64,000 nucleotides of DNA from Monosporascus cannonballus (GCA_004154925.1 QJNS01000042.1:248001-312000); one strand, 5' to 3'; counted from the first letter of the stretch, positions 38,490 to 51,130 are shown. Numbers and translations are program-made. The notes: generated by a model not told the origin, from the letters alone.

Positions 38490-41400
38490 AACATTAAGGC
38501 CGTTAATTATGACTTTTTACCACTTTTTAAAGCTGCAATTATCTATTCCCCATATTCTTCGGTAATTGAGTTGTCCTAATTAATCAAATCCTTTTTTAAA
38601 ATTATCTATAAAGTATTTTTCCACAGTTGAAAAGCTTCCGTAATATTTATTGATTTTAGCTGCTTTTTAAAATGCTTAAAGGCTTTTCGTAATATATCTT
38701 TTATTAGTCCATTTGCTAACAAATTACGCGTAAATATATAATTCATATTAATTAGGTTTTTCTTTATTATTTTTAGTAACCAGTAATAATATATACTAAA
38801 TATATCGTAATTTCGTTATTAAAAAGACGATATTTGCGTTAATTAGCCGCATAATTTTCGAATTATTGTATTTTATATTTAATTATTCCGTATTTAAGAT
38901 AAACTTTAGCTTCATAATAAATCGAAAAATAACAACAGAATTTTTGGCGGTTTACGCAAAAATAATAATTTTGATGCGGTTATAAAAGTAATTATTATAT
39001 CTTGTTTATTTATTTTTTATCGAATTATTTTGTCAAATATTTTAATAATATATATTTAAAATTTTTTCAATCGATAAGGTTATTTTTAAAAAACGTCGTT
39101 CAATATATTTATAGACTTTGTGCTGCCGAATTACAATATCTATATATGGGTATAGATTAAATATAATATAATAAAATTGGATATTTGGTAGTATATGGTA
39201 TTAAGCTTTAAATTAAATTATCTGAATCTGGGTACGGTAATGGATATATCGGATTAAGAATTAATCGTTACGAATAAAGTCGAACCTATTTTTTTCTAGT
39301 ATTTATTAATTAAATTTAAATTAATTGAATTCGGATTAAATAATAATTCAACGATCATTATCGACATGTTTGTAAAGTATTCAAATATTTGTTAAGAATA
39401 AAATTAATTAATTTACTTTTGAAATCAAATTGAAATAATTATATTTTCTTTTTAATCCGGTTTTTGATTATTTTAATATCGAGGAATTAATAAAGGTTTT
39501 TATCTTTTATAAAGGTATACAAATTTTTCATTTACCGGGTTTCCTAATTAACAAGATATTAGCTTTTTTACAGTATATTTTAACAATATCGTTAACTTGA
39601 AAAAAGAATATTTTTTAATAAAGAAAATAACAAGGCTTATAGGAAACTGGATTAAATCTTACGTTTTTCCAATATTAATAAAATCTTTTGCCATAACAAC
39701 CATAATTCCTTTAAGTTACATAAGGCTTATTTAATTAATGAAACCTTGTTAACACAAAGGTATCTTAAGGTCGTCCTTATATATACGTTATATGGTAAAT
39801 TCGCGTAAATAAAAATGTTAATAACGTTATATTATTTAAATTTTAAATCGGAACGGACTGCAATAATAAATAACTTTTGGAAGGATTTTCCGGTAAATGT
39901 AAACACTTATATATTACGTTATGCGCTTTTGAATTATACATTATTACTTATTTTAAGTCGTATTTTATATTTTTTTAAATAACCCTTTTTATCGATTATA
40001 TAAACGGATATTTATATATATTTTAGGATTTATTATCTTTTTGCAGAAAATTAATTAATAATTTTTTAGGATTTTATATTTTTGTACTCTTGTAAATAAG
40101 CTTTTTGAACTTTTGAAAGTTTGTACATTAACGGATATATACTTACGTTTTTATAACTTCGTAACGGTAAAAAAAACATGATATCTATATATCCGATTTC
40201 ACAATTTGAGTATTTTTTCGTATGTTAATAAATTAAAGCCTTTCCGATTAGAGCGGCATATATTTCTGATTATTAATTTCCTTCAATTTCCGTAATTTAT
40301 TGCCCGGTTATAGATTATTTTAATAAAATAAGTTTTTTATTTTACGCTAAACGCGGTTTCTTATATTTTGTAATCGTATCGAACATTATCCTTTCGGTAC
40401 GGGACGTATCGTAAATCTTTTTAAGTATAAAATACTTTCGTTTTTTATTATTACTCTGAATTGAACAATATAACAAAAGCTTAAGGCTATCTTTATTTTT
40501 CCTGTCGGCGTAGTAATCGTAATAATCATCAAAATAAACGTTAAAAAATAGTTAAGAACATCAAAATAATTCGAATATAACAATGATATAAAGGTAATTC
40601 ATCCTTTAAAAATAAACTTATTTTTATTTATTTTATATGTTTTTAGATTTAATACTGCTTGATTCCATAACTTTCGGTTTAACTAATATTTAAATTATTC
40701 CGTTTAAGCTTATATTTTCTTGTTCTTTATATATATATATATATTTAGGTGGCTTATATCGTAATTAAATATTTATATCTGTCGAAAAATACGTTATAAC
40801 TTATTTTCGCTTCTATAGAAAAATTTGTCCTTAAAGTTTTTAATATTATCGGAAAACGTAACCTTATTCGTTAAAGGGTTTTAAATATCGTAAATGTTCG
40901 TTAATCGGTAACCGACAATTAACCGTTTTAAACATTTAGGTTTAGTCTTTAAAGCCTTTGTTTTTCATAACGGCCTTTATTATAACATAAGTTATATAGC
41001 CGTAAACTTATAAATAGGCTTCCTGGAGCTTACGATTAAGTACTATTATACCGTCCTTATATGCCATATAAATATAATAAGCCTTATATGGAATTTTCCA
41101 AAATAAAGCGCATTTAAGCATTCGGTTATAGAAGTATATTACCGCGTTAAAAATGTATACGATGAGAAATAATAGTAACTTAATATTACTACGTATTGCT
41201 GATATATTTTTTAATTATATCTTTTAAATGTTTTGTACCATTATTCTGGGCATAGATATAAAATATTAAATGTTTAATTTAAGATTAAAAAAAGGTGATT
41301 ATAGAATATTTCGAAATAAATAAGTTTTCAAAATTTCGTGATTGTATTTAATTATTTAAAGAAAAACTTTATCCTAACTTTTAGGTACATTTAAAAAAAT

Positions 41401-43560
41401 CGGAATACAGTAATTAATATATGCTGTTTTCGGTTTTTAAAGTACCTATCCTAAATATAACCTTAGTACTTATTAATAACGAATATTATATATTTATATC
41501 CTTCTGGATCTTTTTCGACATCCGTAAAAAAGATAATTATTTTTTAGCGGAATGGGAAAATACGTTCTGTTAATATATAATATATTTGCTTTTTAGCTTT
41601 CGCTTTGTCATATATCTAGAATTCGACCGTCATTAGCCCTTTTCATTGCACCCCCCTGATATAGGACGGAAATTAAATAATTACTTTAAAGCTTAGATAA
41701 CCTAAGCGTAAATATTATATAATCTTATTAACGATACGTAATAATTTCGTAATCTTTAAATTAAAGTTTTATTTATAAGACGGAAATATTGTATTAAAAG
41801 TTAATACGTCGATATTTTCGAAAATAAATTAATTAAACTTATTTATTAAAGTAATAATAACTTGATTATATTGATTTTGAAAACATTTATTCATCTTTTT
41901 GTTATTTTATTCGTATTTTTCTTTCGAAATTCTTAAAATAATACCAAATTAGACACGACGTTTTTGCAGTAAGTTATACCGTATAAACGTAACGCCTTTA
42001 TATTTTTAAGATTTCGAAATAATATATTTATCTTTCTGTAATTATTAATCGGGACGAAATTATTACTAACGTATATTCTGTTCCCTTATATAATCAGTTC
42101 ATAATTAAGGTATATATTAATTACGTTAAAAATATATATCGTCGATCCTGAATCCAGAATAAACAAATTCTTTAAAAAAGAAACAAAACTTAATCATACC
42201 GCGCGCGTAATTAATTAAAAAGTACGTTAATACCTGTTTTACTCCCTTTGGGAATTACTCCGTCTTTTGGGCAATTAATTTCTCTATGCCTTTCGACAGC
42301 CGGATAATTTACTCCATTAGAGATTAATTAGAAATTATTCTGTTTTTTATATAAGGGAATATAACTCTTTTAAAACGGAAACTTTCTGGGGCTTTATTAA
42401 GGAAAATATAATAATATTATAATAATCCGTAACAAGAATGTATATAAGCCTTATAACGGATATTTTGAGCATCCGATATGTTACGGTTCCGTTTGTTACC
42501 ACTTTAGTCTGCATATGAACCTTTACGGCTACCTCGTTTTGGAATTCGCCTCAAGACTTAGCCCCGTAATTATCGGTTAGTAAATTAGGTTTCGTTTTAA
42601 TTAAAATCGTCTTAATTAATAAGGTTTGCCGAAGCTTCGTAAAAAGTCAGAAATGTTATTTTCAAACTTTTTGATAGTTATTAATAAGTTATTTTCCAAT
42701 GGTCCAAAAGGCTGGCAATTACTTCCTGATAATTCATCGACCTGTTATCGATCTTAAATTCTTTTATTATTTAGAAGGTAATTGTTGAAGTCCTTATGAC
42801 AGAGGCCAATGCCGTATATAAGTCGTTAACCTATATAATCGTTATTTTGGTTTTTGGAATACCGTATCGTTATCTTAGGGCTATAATCTTTTACTATGTT
42901 ACGATTTATTCGTTTAGCTTTTTCGCCGATTTCGAAATTTGTTTTAATCGTTCGCGGTATTTTCGTTAGGTATTAATTAGGAGCCTGCTATCGTATACCT
43001 TATTTGATTTAGCCAACTTAACGTATTATTTCAGTAAGTCTTTTCTTGGAAAAAGCCTAATTTTTTTGATTGCTGGAAATACCGATTCTAGGACTTATTG
43101 CGTAAGGTTATTAATGCTCATGCAAAAGGTGTCGTATTTCCGATCTTTGTAGATATACGTCGTAAAATTCCGATTATAAGTTTATTTGCTTTCGGTCGTT
43201 ATCCTAGGGGTATTCGTTAGATAACTGATATAATCGATTTTTTGGTAGCTTTTTCGGAGGATGTAGATATGGATAAGGAACCGCTTGGGGTATTAATTCG
43301 TATAGTATAAAGGATTCGTTTTTTTAAGTAGGAGGTTATATTAGGTTTTATAAATTTAATAAGCTATTAAAGATTCTAAATAAGATCGCTATAATTCCAA
43401 ATATTAAACGCGCACACTTTAAATTAGAATTCGCTTTTAAAACGATCTTAGTCCTTAGGCCCCTTATAGATAACAAAAAACGTTCACGGCACGGTCGCTA
43501 TCATTATTATTAGCGTATTTCGATAACTACAACTGATATACAGCTTATATCGTCTTAGCA
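38490..43560 (-). pseudogene. Copia gag-pol remnant
   Basis: Degraded polyprotein on -. RT is the clearest part: near 39780-39840 a YNVINIFIYANLPYNVYI string (usual DV..AFLNG/A.L.E.VY) and near 39680-39710 LKELWLLWQK (usual ALYGLK.SP.LW). The Y-V-D-D region falls near 39590 as LLKYTVKK in a shifted frame. RNase H follows to about 38830, with an RYLRNS / GYSDSDYA-like start near 39250. Integrase and protease are expected at about 40900-42500 and gag at about 42600-43560 from family order, but I could not place their motifs securely. The open frame 40386-40583 (-) lies in the linker before RT. Confidence 0.75.
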
Positions 43561-43591
43561 GCAGTTGATTAATTGATATATGCCTTAATTA

Positions 43592-43610
43592 AGCGAATAA
43601 GACTTTTAAT
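43592..43610 (-). promoter_or_regulatory. Candidate primer-binding site of Copia element
   Basis: Read on -, directly after the 5' LTR: ATTAAAAGTCTTATTCGCT. It resembles internal-half tRNA primer sites used by some Copia elements, but the tRNA was not identified. Confidence 0.35.
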
Positions 43611-43774
43611 TGTCAGATATAGGGGATATTGGTTGCGTTGTTGTATTTAGCTAATTGCCTGCGTTCTTGCAACGCGTACCACTTTTGTGTAGCTTAGCAA
43701 CGGAGTATACATGTTCCGATCAAAAGGTGACCTTTTCGTATTTGGTGTGCTATAGCACACCTGGGGAGCTAACA
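43611..43774 (-). repeat. 5' LTR of Copia element
   Basis: 164 bp, on + from TGTCAGATATAGGGG to GAGCTAACA; partner of 38307-38470. It keeps TGTGCTATAGCACA, a 14-nt perfect palindrome, near 43745-43760. Confidence 0.92.
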
Positions 43775-43847
43775 GATATTCCTGCCGACATAAACCCGTA
43801 CGACTTAGGTTTAATAGTTGGTTAAACCATCTAGCCGGCACAAAAAG

Positions 43848-46800
43848 AAAGCTTTAAATTTAATCCATTCAAATTTTGATTAAATTATATTCTTATAATA
43901 ATTAAAATCGATAGTTAATGGTACATATAAGGTAGAGCAACTATTAATACTGCATACAATATTATCTTACCAAATATAGTACTAAAATTTATGAAATTTG
44001 CAATTATATGTAAAAAGAAGCAAAATTAAATGAAATTTTATGATTATAATAACAATATAAAACGAATTAACCTTTTTACTTCAAAACCGTGATAACGTAA
44101 TAATATATTAAGATTTGAAAAATCATGTAAAAAGATTGAAAGAGAAAAGGAACGATTTATGGATATAATTCAAATTCGATACGAAATAAAAGTATTACTA
44201 TAATATATTAACGCGGAATATATAAGAATAAAAGAATTAAGTCAAAATTGTATGTAAAAATCAAGTAAAAAAAATAAGGAGTTACTAGAAATGAATAAAG
44301 AATATTTATTTCGAAATTCTGAATATATAAAAGAAGATACATGGTATATATTATAAACGACGAAACAATTTAAAATATAATAAATAAAAATATTTTTTAT
44401 TAACATATCGATCGTATATATAAATCTTTTTACTATCCGTAAAGAAATCGGAAGTAGCAAACTCAATATATAGGAATATTTATATTGTCAAATTATTATT
44501 ATATAATGTAAAATTGATAAACGATTAATGCCAAAATGTTAACCAAAACAATAATATTTTAAAAAGCTTTATTATTTGTATAATTAATATTATCATTGAT
44601 TTAAATAATTACTTTATTATGCGGTAAAAAGCGATTAATGAAAACTGGTTCAAACTTTTATTTTAATATTTATATATATAATAAGTAATAGAAAAGAATT
44701 TTTATAAGGGTTTCGAGACTTTATTTAAAAGTTTTATTAAAGATTATAAATTACTAAAACATGTAACAAAATTTATACGCCATTGAAAAAATACTTCATC
44801 TATTAAAAAAACGCTATAAATTAATTAAGAAACAAAATATAATTTTAAGAATAAGTACGTTAAGAAAAGCGACGAATAGAATAGGTTAATACGTTAAATC
44901 ATAAGATATATATTAAGCTGGATAAATATTAAAAAATAAAAAAGCTTTTATTTTTAAAAAGATTATAAAATAACGAAATTCGAAAGAATTTAAGAAAAGT
45001 TTTTCAAAGAGCGTTAAATAATAATAATAAACAATGTTATTAATTTTAATATGTTAGATGCACGAATTAGAGAATATTAATACATCGTAATAATGAATAA
45101 TTGAATTTAAATTAGCCAGTCTATTATATCAAATGTTATAAGTAAATTAAAATTATTGTAAAAATACAATTAAATTCTTATATAATTAGAATTGTCGAAA
45201 ACTATAATTTTGCTTACATTAACGGAAATCCTCTATTTAAAATTAATATTTCGTAAACCTTATTTAAAAACAATATTAAAATGTTTTTTTCATTATTATT
45301 CTACTGAAAGAGTACCATATTGTATTTAAAATATTATAAATATATTAATAAAGAAAGTAATAAGGTACAATTCTTGTATATATTATTTATAGACCAAACT
45401 ATTTTAAAAATACATTATACAGGTATATATTAAACGAAATAAAAGATATATCTATTATTCCGAAAACGGAAAGTACATAAGAAAATAGTAACACCAAAAA
45501 AACATTAAATATTAAGAGATTTAATTAATATAGTATTACAATATTACCGACAAAAAGAGTTTTGAACCAAATCTTAATGCCCAAAATTTAAAATATAAAG
45601 AATAAAATTGCAAAGTAATGGTAAAAATATTTTAAGCAGATGTTACGTTATTCATAATTTTCATAAAAACCAAATACATATTTTTCAATATCATTCGAAC
45701 AATTGATTTTTAAAACTAAATTCAATTTTTAAAATTATGTATAAAATACGTTAAATTTTTTACATTTAGAATAAATGATATATTATGATTTATATTGAAT
45801 CTTTTGTAATTAACAAATATTCCCGTTCAAAATCCAATATTATTACATTTAAATATTAAAATAAAAAATTGGATATATAAAATTGAGTAATTTAAAGTGT
45901 TTAATATAAAAATAATTATGATTGTATGAAATGCTAAATATATATTTTACAAAATAGAATATATATTATGTAACTTTTAAATGCCTTCATGAATTCTCTC
46001 AGCGTATTAGTAATATTTTAACCAGTATTACAATATACATTATAAAATATTACGTTGTAAATTCACGTAAAAGGAAACTAAATTTATAAAAGAGCTAGTT
46101 AAAATATATCATTATTTTAAGAAATTTAAAATCATATTTAAAAAAAGTCGCTCAAATTATAAAATAATAAACTTTAATTATGGCTAAAAGAAATATAAGA
46201 ATCCTTAGATCTATTAATTATTATACCATGTTTAGTTTATATTTTAATAAACCTTATATATATATTTAATTAGATTTTATTAAACTTTGTGGTAAAAAAG
46301 TATTCCAAAGCTACAGAACTTTTCATAGAGTAAAAATATAAATATTAATAAATTAAAATTAATTACATATTATTTATTAAAATTTATTACCTTAAAAATA
46401 GATATTTTGCATTATCGATTAAATTCGAGATTCCAATACTAAGGTATTTAGGGCGAATTATATTTTATTGCATTTATTTAATATAAATTGAATAAATATA
46501 TGTCAATTATTTTATTTCTAAAAGAAATATAGTTATTATTATAACTATTTAAGTATTACACCTTTATGTTAAAGAAATTTGTCTTAATTTAAAATATATA
46601 TAAATTATTAGTTTTTTATTTTTTATATAATGAAAAAGACTTATAAAATCTTAACCATAATATATAAAAGATTTCATACATTTTGTTTCGTCATTATCTG
46701 CAAAATGAACATTAAAAATAGCGAAATAAATATTGTAAATAAATACACAATTTATAACAGAAATTAAGTAAAATGTATTGTAGTATTCTTGTTATCTTTC

Positions 46801-48689
46801 TAAAAACATATTTAGGTGCATATTAGTTTAAAGTAATACAAGCAGTACTGTATAATATTTATTCAAACATTTATAAATATCGTAATAATTTATCAAAAAA
46901 TAAAAGTTGAACTACATTTAATACGAAATATAGGTAAATATTAACTATATAAATATTTTATTATATGTAGTTATTTTAAATTACGAATAAGGATGTGAAA
47001 AACATAATAATAATATAAAATTTAAAATACTTTTCAAACATAACAATATTAAGTAATGAAAGATTTTGAGGATTATTTATTTTTTAAACAATATATACTT
47101 TGTTTAATATATATTTTAGAATTAACTATTTGGATGCAAAAATGTGGTATTAAAATGATTTTAATAAATAGAAAATCGAATACTTTCTCTTATATTTATA
47201 ATAATTTACACAATAAATTTAAGAAGACTAAAGGAATATTAATGTAGCAATAATATTAAAATATATATTAAAAATATATATACAACTAAAGCCGTTACCT
47301 GATTAAGTAAAGTGGTATATGTAAAAACCCTTCAAAAGTTAAATTCCTAAAAAGAGAAAGAATTCATTGCGTTAAAAATATTTAAATAAAAGACTTTAAT
47401 AAGAGATTTAATTTTAATTATATTAGTTTATATAAAATTTTAAAAAGATTTTAGAAGAAATTATTAATTAAAAGGTTCATTCTAAATTCAATTGTCATTA
47501 ATTCTTTATATTCCTTAATTCAACTTAATAATAAACATTATTAAAATAAATAGGGAATAAAGTAATATAAAAAAGAAAAACGAAGTTACCGACGACATAA
47601 AAAAATTTTGATGTATAAAAACTGAGTTTATTTAATAACTCATTAAGTAACAAAATTATCCGAAATCAGAAAGATTTTAAAAACCTATAATAAAGCTTCT
47701 AAATATTTAATACTTATTAAAAAACCTTTAAAAATAAGAAGAAAACTATTAAAAGGAATTTTCATTAAGGTCGACAAATATAGTAATTAAATAAACCAAC
47801 TTTAAATTAACTCAAAGGAATAACACTTTAATTAATATAATTATACTGGCCTTACAGAGAGGTTATTATTCTTTTTGTTGTTATTTTCTCAATTTATGTA
47901 AAAATTAAAAATTATATTATGTTAGTATATTAATTTTGAAACGAATTAAAACTGTGTATGGATTTTTAATACTAGCATTAAACCTTATATTATCGAAGTT
48001 TAAATTTTCAAACATATTTTTTCGTTAAATTTGTTTACATTTAAAATATTTATATTTACGATAAATATATTGAAAAACAATAATGAAATCATCGTCTTAT
48101 TATAAATCAGATGATAAGTTCCATATTTCTTATATTCCGAAATATTCTTTATTATTTCATATTTCAAATTTTTCGACAATATCAAAGGTAATGATCATTT
48201 CGAAAACAAATTCCTGAAATATTTTTATCAAAAAGTATGACCAACCGTAAAAAAACGAGACTTACGACGAATTTTGCCAATACGAAAAACAATGATAAAA
48301 AGATTAATATTTATTTAAAAAAGAAAAGGTTTAAAACGAAGTTACGAGAGAAAGAAAATGGTATTACGATTTAATAAGTTCAGATGTACGAATACGATTA
48401 TAACGATAAAAATAATACCATATACTAAATAAATAGCGTAACTTATCATTATTAATATATTTATAAATATTTATTATTATAGTATAAGATAATTATTAAA
48501 AGTGAGGTAATTAATAATAATTATTCAAAATGTGAAAAACTATATATATGTTTATTACTTTAATAATTTAAATAATAATTTAGAATAATCCTCGGTTATT
48601 TGAAATATTTTTGGTAGTATAAAACATAACCAGTTCTTAATTTATTATTTATAATCCTACGATATTTAGGCTAATATTAACCCGTACAA
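43848..48689 (+). other. Unidentified degenerate stretch, probably coding remnant
   Basis: About 4.8 kb, AT-rich, fewer CpG and more CpA than the retroelements. On + some frames run long between stops and have a non-random, charged composition: near 44110-44330 a stretch with KKIEREKERF and KKNKELLEMNKEYL, near 44880-45010 another with KNLRKVFQRALNNNN, and an open 63-codon frame at 47056-47247. Many stops are TAA/TAG that would be CAA/CAG. No similarity to the other elements in the window and no recognised domain. It could be a further single-copy transposon or a captured gene. Confidence 0.35.
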
Positions 48690-48820
48690 TATGACGGCTA
48701 AATGGTTTAACCAACTATTAAACCTTAGTCGTACAGCTTTATATTAGCAGAAGTATCGTAGCAATCTAAGTAATAATACGGTAAACTGATTATGTTTCGT
48801 AATACTATGAAACTCTGACA
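48690..48820 (-). repeat. Truncated chromovirus LTR fragment
   Basis: On + it starts TATGACGGCTAAATGG (family TGTAACGGCTAGGCGG) and follows the LTR through CCAACTATTAAACCTTAGTCGTAC to the GTTTCGTAATAC landmark. It then stops matching near 48820, so only the terminal ~130 bp remains. Confidence 0.8.
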
Positions 48821-49165
48821 TCACACACAAGTATATAACTGAAGAAGAAGTGTATTAAAGGTTGTCTGACCTCTAGAAGGTCCTAGCTAGAAATTGAAGG
48901 TAGCGAACCCTTCTTTTATATACGTAAATACAGCTGTGGCTGATAGGTAAAGGTACCAGGAGTGCATAAAGTAATCTTCGCTAGGGCTGACTGGCTTTAC
49001 TAGGTCTGACACACCCTCCCAGTTGTTAGGAACTAGCGGCTAAAGGCTTTATGACACTAAATAACTGCTTAAAAAGGAAATACCGTAATAGTTCAAAGAA
49101 AGTAAAAACAAAAATAAAAGGTCGAGAAGGTACGTTGTAACGCATTTTTTACGACGTACTTCCGA

Positions 49166-49237
49166 AGTTTCTAACGGGATTCGAACCCATATTTTCTGAT
49201 GTTGTAACCTGATGTTATCTCGTTAAACCATAAAAGC
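49166..49237 (-). pseudogene. tRNA-like relic, probable tRNA pseudogene
   Basis: Read on -, 72 nt fold in part as a tRNA. Acceptor GCTTTTA pairs with TAGAAAC (6 of 7 with one G-U). An A-box-like TGGTTTAACGAG follows, then a 3-bp D stem. The T arm ATGGG-TTCGAAT-CCCGT is perfect and includes the B-box GGTTCGAATCC. The anticodon stem does not close and the loop would read TTACAAC (anticodon ACA, possibly ACG or GCA before G-to-A change), so the isotype is not assignable. It could also be the head of a tRNA-derived SINE. Confidence 0.6.
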
Positions 49238-49469
49238 CTTGTTAGAAAGCTTCCATATGAACTGTACCTTTAAGGTCGTTTAGGTATAAAGGTAAGAAAT
49301 ATAAAGAAAACGAATTGTTAGAAGGAAACGAAGGTAATAGCCTTTTATTGCTAGGTAACGCCTGGGATAAATCAACATTTTGTAAGATAATGGATAGCTG
49401 TGGGCTGGGTGAGGTGATCTCCGACCAGTCGTAGAGCAGATTCCAAGAAGTGAGTGTATTAGGTTACTT

Positions 49470-49501
49470 CCATCTGGCGTTTCCCACTAGCTGCCAGATG
49501 G
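49470..49501. repeat. 9-bp perfect inverted repeat (hairpin)
   Basis: CCATCTGGC and GCCAGATGG separated by 14 nt, within the GC-richer island. No flanking T-run marks it as a terminator, and its role is unknown. Confidence 0.75.
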
Positions 49502-49521
49502 TGGATTTATACTAGTAAGTG

Positions 49522-49551
49522 GGTCGGTGGCTGATCGGTGGCTGGTCGGCT
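49522..49551. repeat. Short tandem repeat, 11-bp unit
   Basis: GGTCGGTGGCT, GATCGGTGGCT, then a partial GGTCGGCT: 2.7 units. Confidence 0.8.
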
Positions 49552-50070
49552 ACCAGCCTTATCCTCATAGGGGCTGTATTCTCACACATTTCTTAGGTGT
49601 TTTCAGCTTTAAAGTAATGTCTTGGAAGTTCAACAGCTTAAAGAATTGCTGATCCTATTATAATTTAGTAGCTAAATAAGTCCATTAGCTACCATAGCGT
49701 TAATGTGCGTTTATTTGATATTTATTCTTTTTGTTACGTAAATTTCGCAAACCTAATAATTATGAATATTAACATATTTCAGCTTCGTGATCAGACGTAT
49801 GGTTTTTTTAGCATGAGACAGTTAAGCTGATCGGTAAATAAAATAACATAAAGTATGAGAAGTGATAATTATCTAGCTAAAATTGAGGTCCAGAGAGCGG
49901 TGGCTAAAAAGGTTTCTATATGCGGTGGGCGTGCCGGAATATGGTTTTTCCGGGATGTTAAGAATTTGATAATTAAAATAAATATCCTTATTCCACGATA
50001 TACCACTTAAATAAAAAGAAGAAAATTTTTTAACTCTAGTTATCGTAATTTCTATAATTTCTAACTAACG

Positions 50071-50408
50071 TGTAACGGCTAGGCGGTTTAACCAACTATT
50101 AAACCTTAAGTCGACGGGTTTATGTTAACAGAAGTATCGTGGGAATCTGAATAATAGATATAATAATCGTATTACGTTTCTTAATACCGGAACTGCCTTA
50201 TTGCAAACGATTGGTATTAATAAATATTACAAGCTAAAGCTATTTAAACAATGGAATTAATAAGCGTATATATTTTTTTAAGTTTAATTAGATTTTTATT
50301 AGATCTTATCGTTATTACAGATTTAATGCTAAAAGAGATCCAAATTACGTAACTCTTTTTTTGTGGGTCCGACCGTTTTCGTGGCCGATCTTAGGCTAGG
50401 TCGTAATA
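50071..50408 (-). repeat. 3' LTR of chromovirus copy 2
   Basis: 338 bp; on + from TGTAACGGCTAGGCGG to GGTCGTAATA. The terminal ~130 bp is well preserved; the middle (GTGGGTCCGACCGTTTTCG) matches 38020-38050 of the solo LTR. The polypurine tract AGGAGAGAAAAAATCG (read on -) abuts it. Confidence 0.88.
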
Positions 50409-50499
50409 CGATTTTTTCTCTCCTAGGATCTTTACCCTTAAAGATTTTCCTTTTTAGTAAGTTATTTTTTTTCGCCATAGTAAATCGTATTATTAACCG

Positions 50500-51130
50500 C
50501 AAGCATTATAATTGCCCTAATTAAAAAGAAAGCCTAGGTTCTCTGGTTGCTTATATTGTCAAATTCGGTTTTGAAATTATGCCGTATATGCCCTGTTTCG
50601 AAAATAATACCAAATATTAAATAATTAAAGAAATTCGTCGTTATAGCGAATACATTAAAAACCGTCGTTATTACAATAATTTTATCGTCCTAATTAATTC
50701 TTTACGTCGTATTAAAAAAGAAAAAAATCGTTTAAATTGCGAAAAAACTATTACTGAAAAAAAGCTTTTACGCCTTTAGAAGGAATTAAAAAAGGATTTG
50801 GTACGTAAACAGCGTGACATCGACGAGACCATTAATCGCTTTTTTCGTTTTCGTTATCAAAAGAAATTTTTTTATACTAAAGGAATTAAAATTATTAATT
50901 GCGGTTTTTAATTAATAAATAAGCTGGATAAGCAGGAGCGTACGGAGGCCGAGGTTCCGCTTCTTATGCTATCCCTTGTTTCCCTTAACTGGTTTATTTT
51001 TAATAACCTTAACTAGGGGGTTTTCCTTAATGATTCCGTCGTCGTTGGTAAAAGTTTTTTAATAGGCATTAGGCGCTAATAAGGGTTTTGGCAGGTTTTT
51101 AGGTATTTTCGGAGTCCGGATGCTTTTTTT
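50500..51130 (+). pseudogene. Antisense 3' ORF of chromovirus copy 2
   Basis: On the strand opposite pol, between chromodomain and polypurine tract. Base composition and frame are better kept than in pol. A Cys-rich start (CLYCQIRF, then MPCFENNTKY in a neighbouring frame) precedes a long charged helical stretch with RRIKKEKNRLNCEKTITEKK and RKQRDIDETINRFFRFRYQK. The C-terminus reads LNDSVVVGKSFLIGIRR and GFWQVFRYFRSPDAF. The last part is shared with 63553-63741 (-) and, weakly, with 2280-2420 (-). This looks like a zinc-binding plus coiled-coil protein expressed against the element. Function unknown; one or two frameshifts and RIP stops break it. Confidence 0.6.

Larger units (their letters stand above)
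38307..43774 (-). mobile_element. Full-length Ty1/Copia retrotransposon inside the solo LTR
   Basis: 5,468 bp with 164-bp LTRs at both ends, flanked by GATAC (38302-38306) and GATAT (43775-43779); the mismatch is a C-to-T change. Pol is on - with RT and RNase H at the 3' end, the Copia order. The right flank CTGCC(G/A)ACATAAACCCG continues the interrupted LTR exactly as in 3287-3305. Confidence 0.93.
38000..43842 (+). repeat. Solo chromovirus LTR split by a Copia insertion
   Basis: Left part 38000-38306, right part 43775-43842. After removing the Copia element and one TSD copy the LTR is 370 bp, the same as the LTR at 56361-56730. It starts TTTTATGAACC (family TGTTACGACC) and ends CCGGCACA. 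Flanked by AAAAG at 37995-37999 and 43843-43847, a perfect 5-bp TSD, so it arose by LTR-LTR recombination that removed the internal region. Moderately preserved (GTCACGTAATTTGGATCTCT near 38060). Confidence 0.88.
48821..50065. other. GC-richer, little-RIPed island; no protein gene seen
   Basis: About 1.2 kb of near-balanced composition up to about 49650, becoming AT-richer after. All six frames have stops every few dozen codons and no protein was recognised. It holds a tRNA-like relic, a 9-bp hairpin and a short tandem repeat (separate entries). Low RIP suggests it was single-copy. Confidence 0.5.

Noticed and set aside
43647..43841. 64-codon frame on -
   Set aside because: It runs through the Copia 5' LTR into the interrupted chromovirus LTR; not coding.
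48821..49650. Hidden small secreted-protein (effector) gene in the un-RIPed island
   Set aside because: No open frame with a signal peptide or cysteine pattern on either strand.
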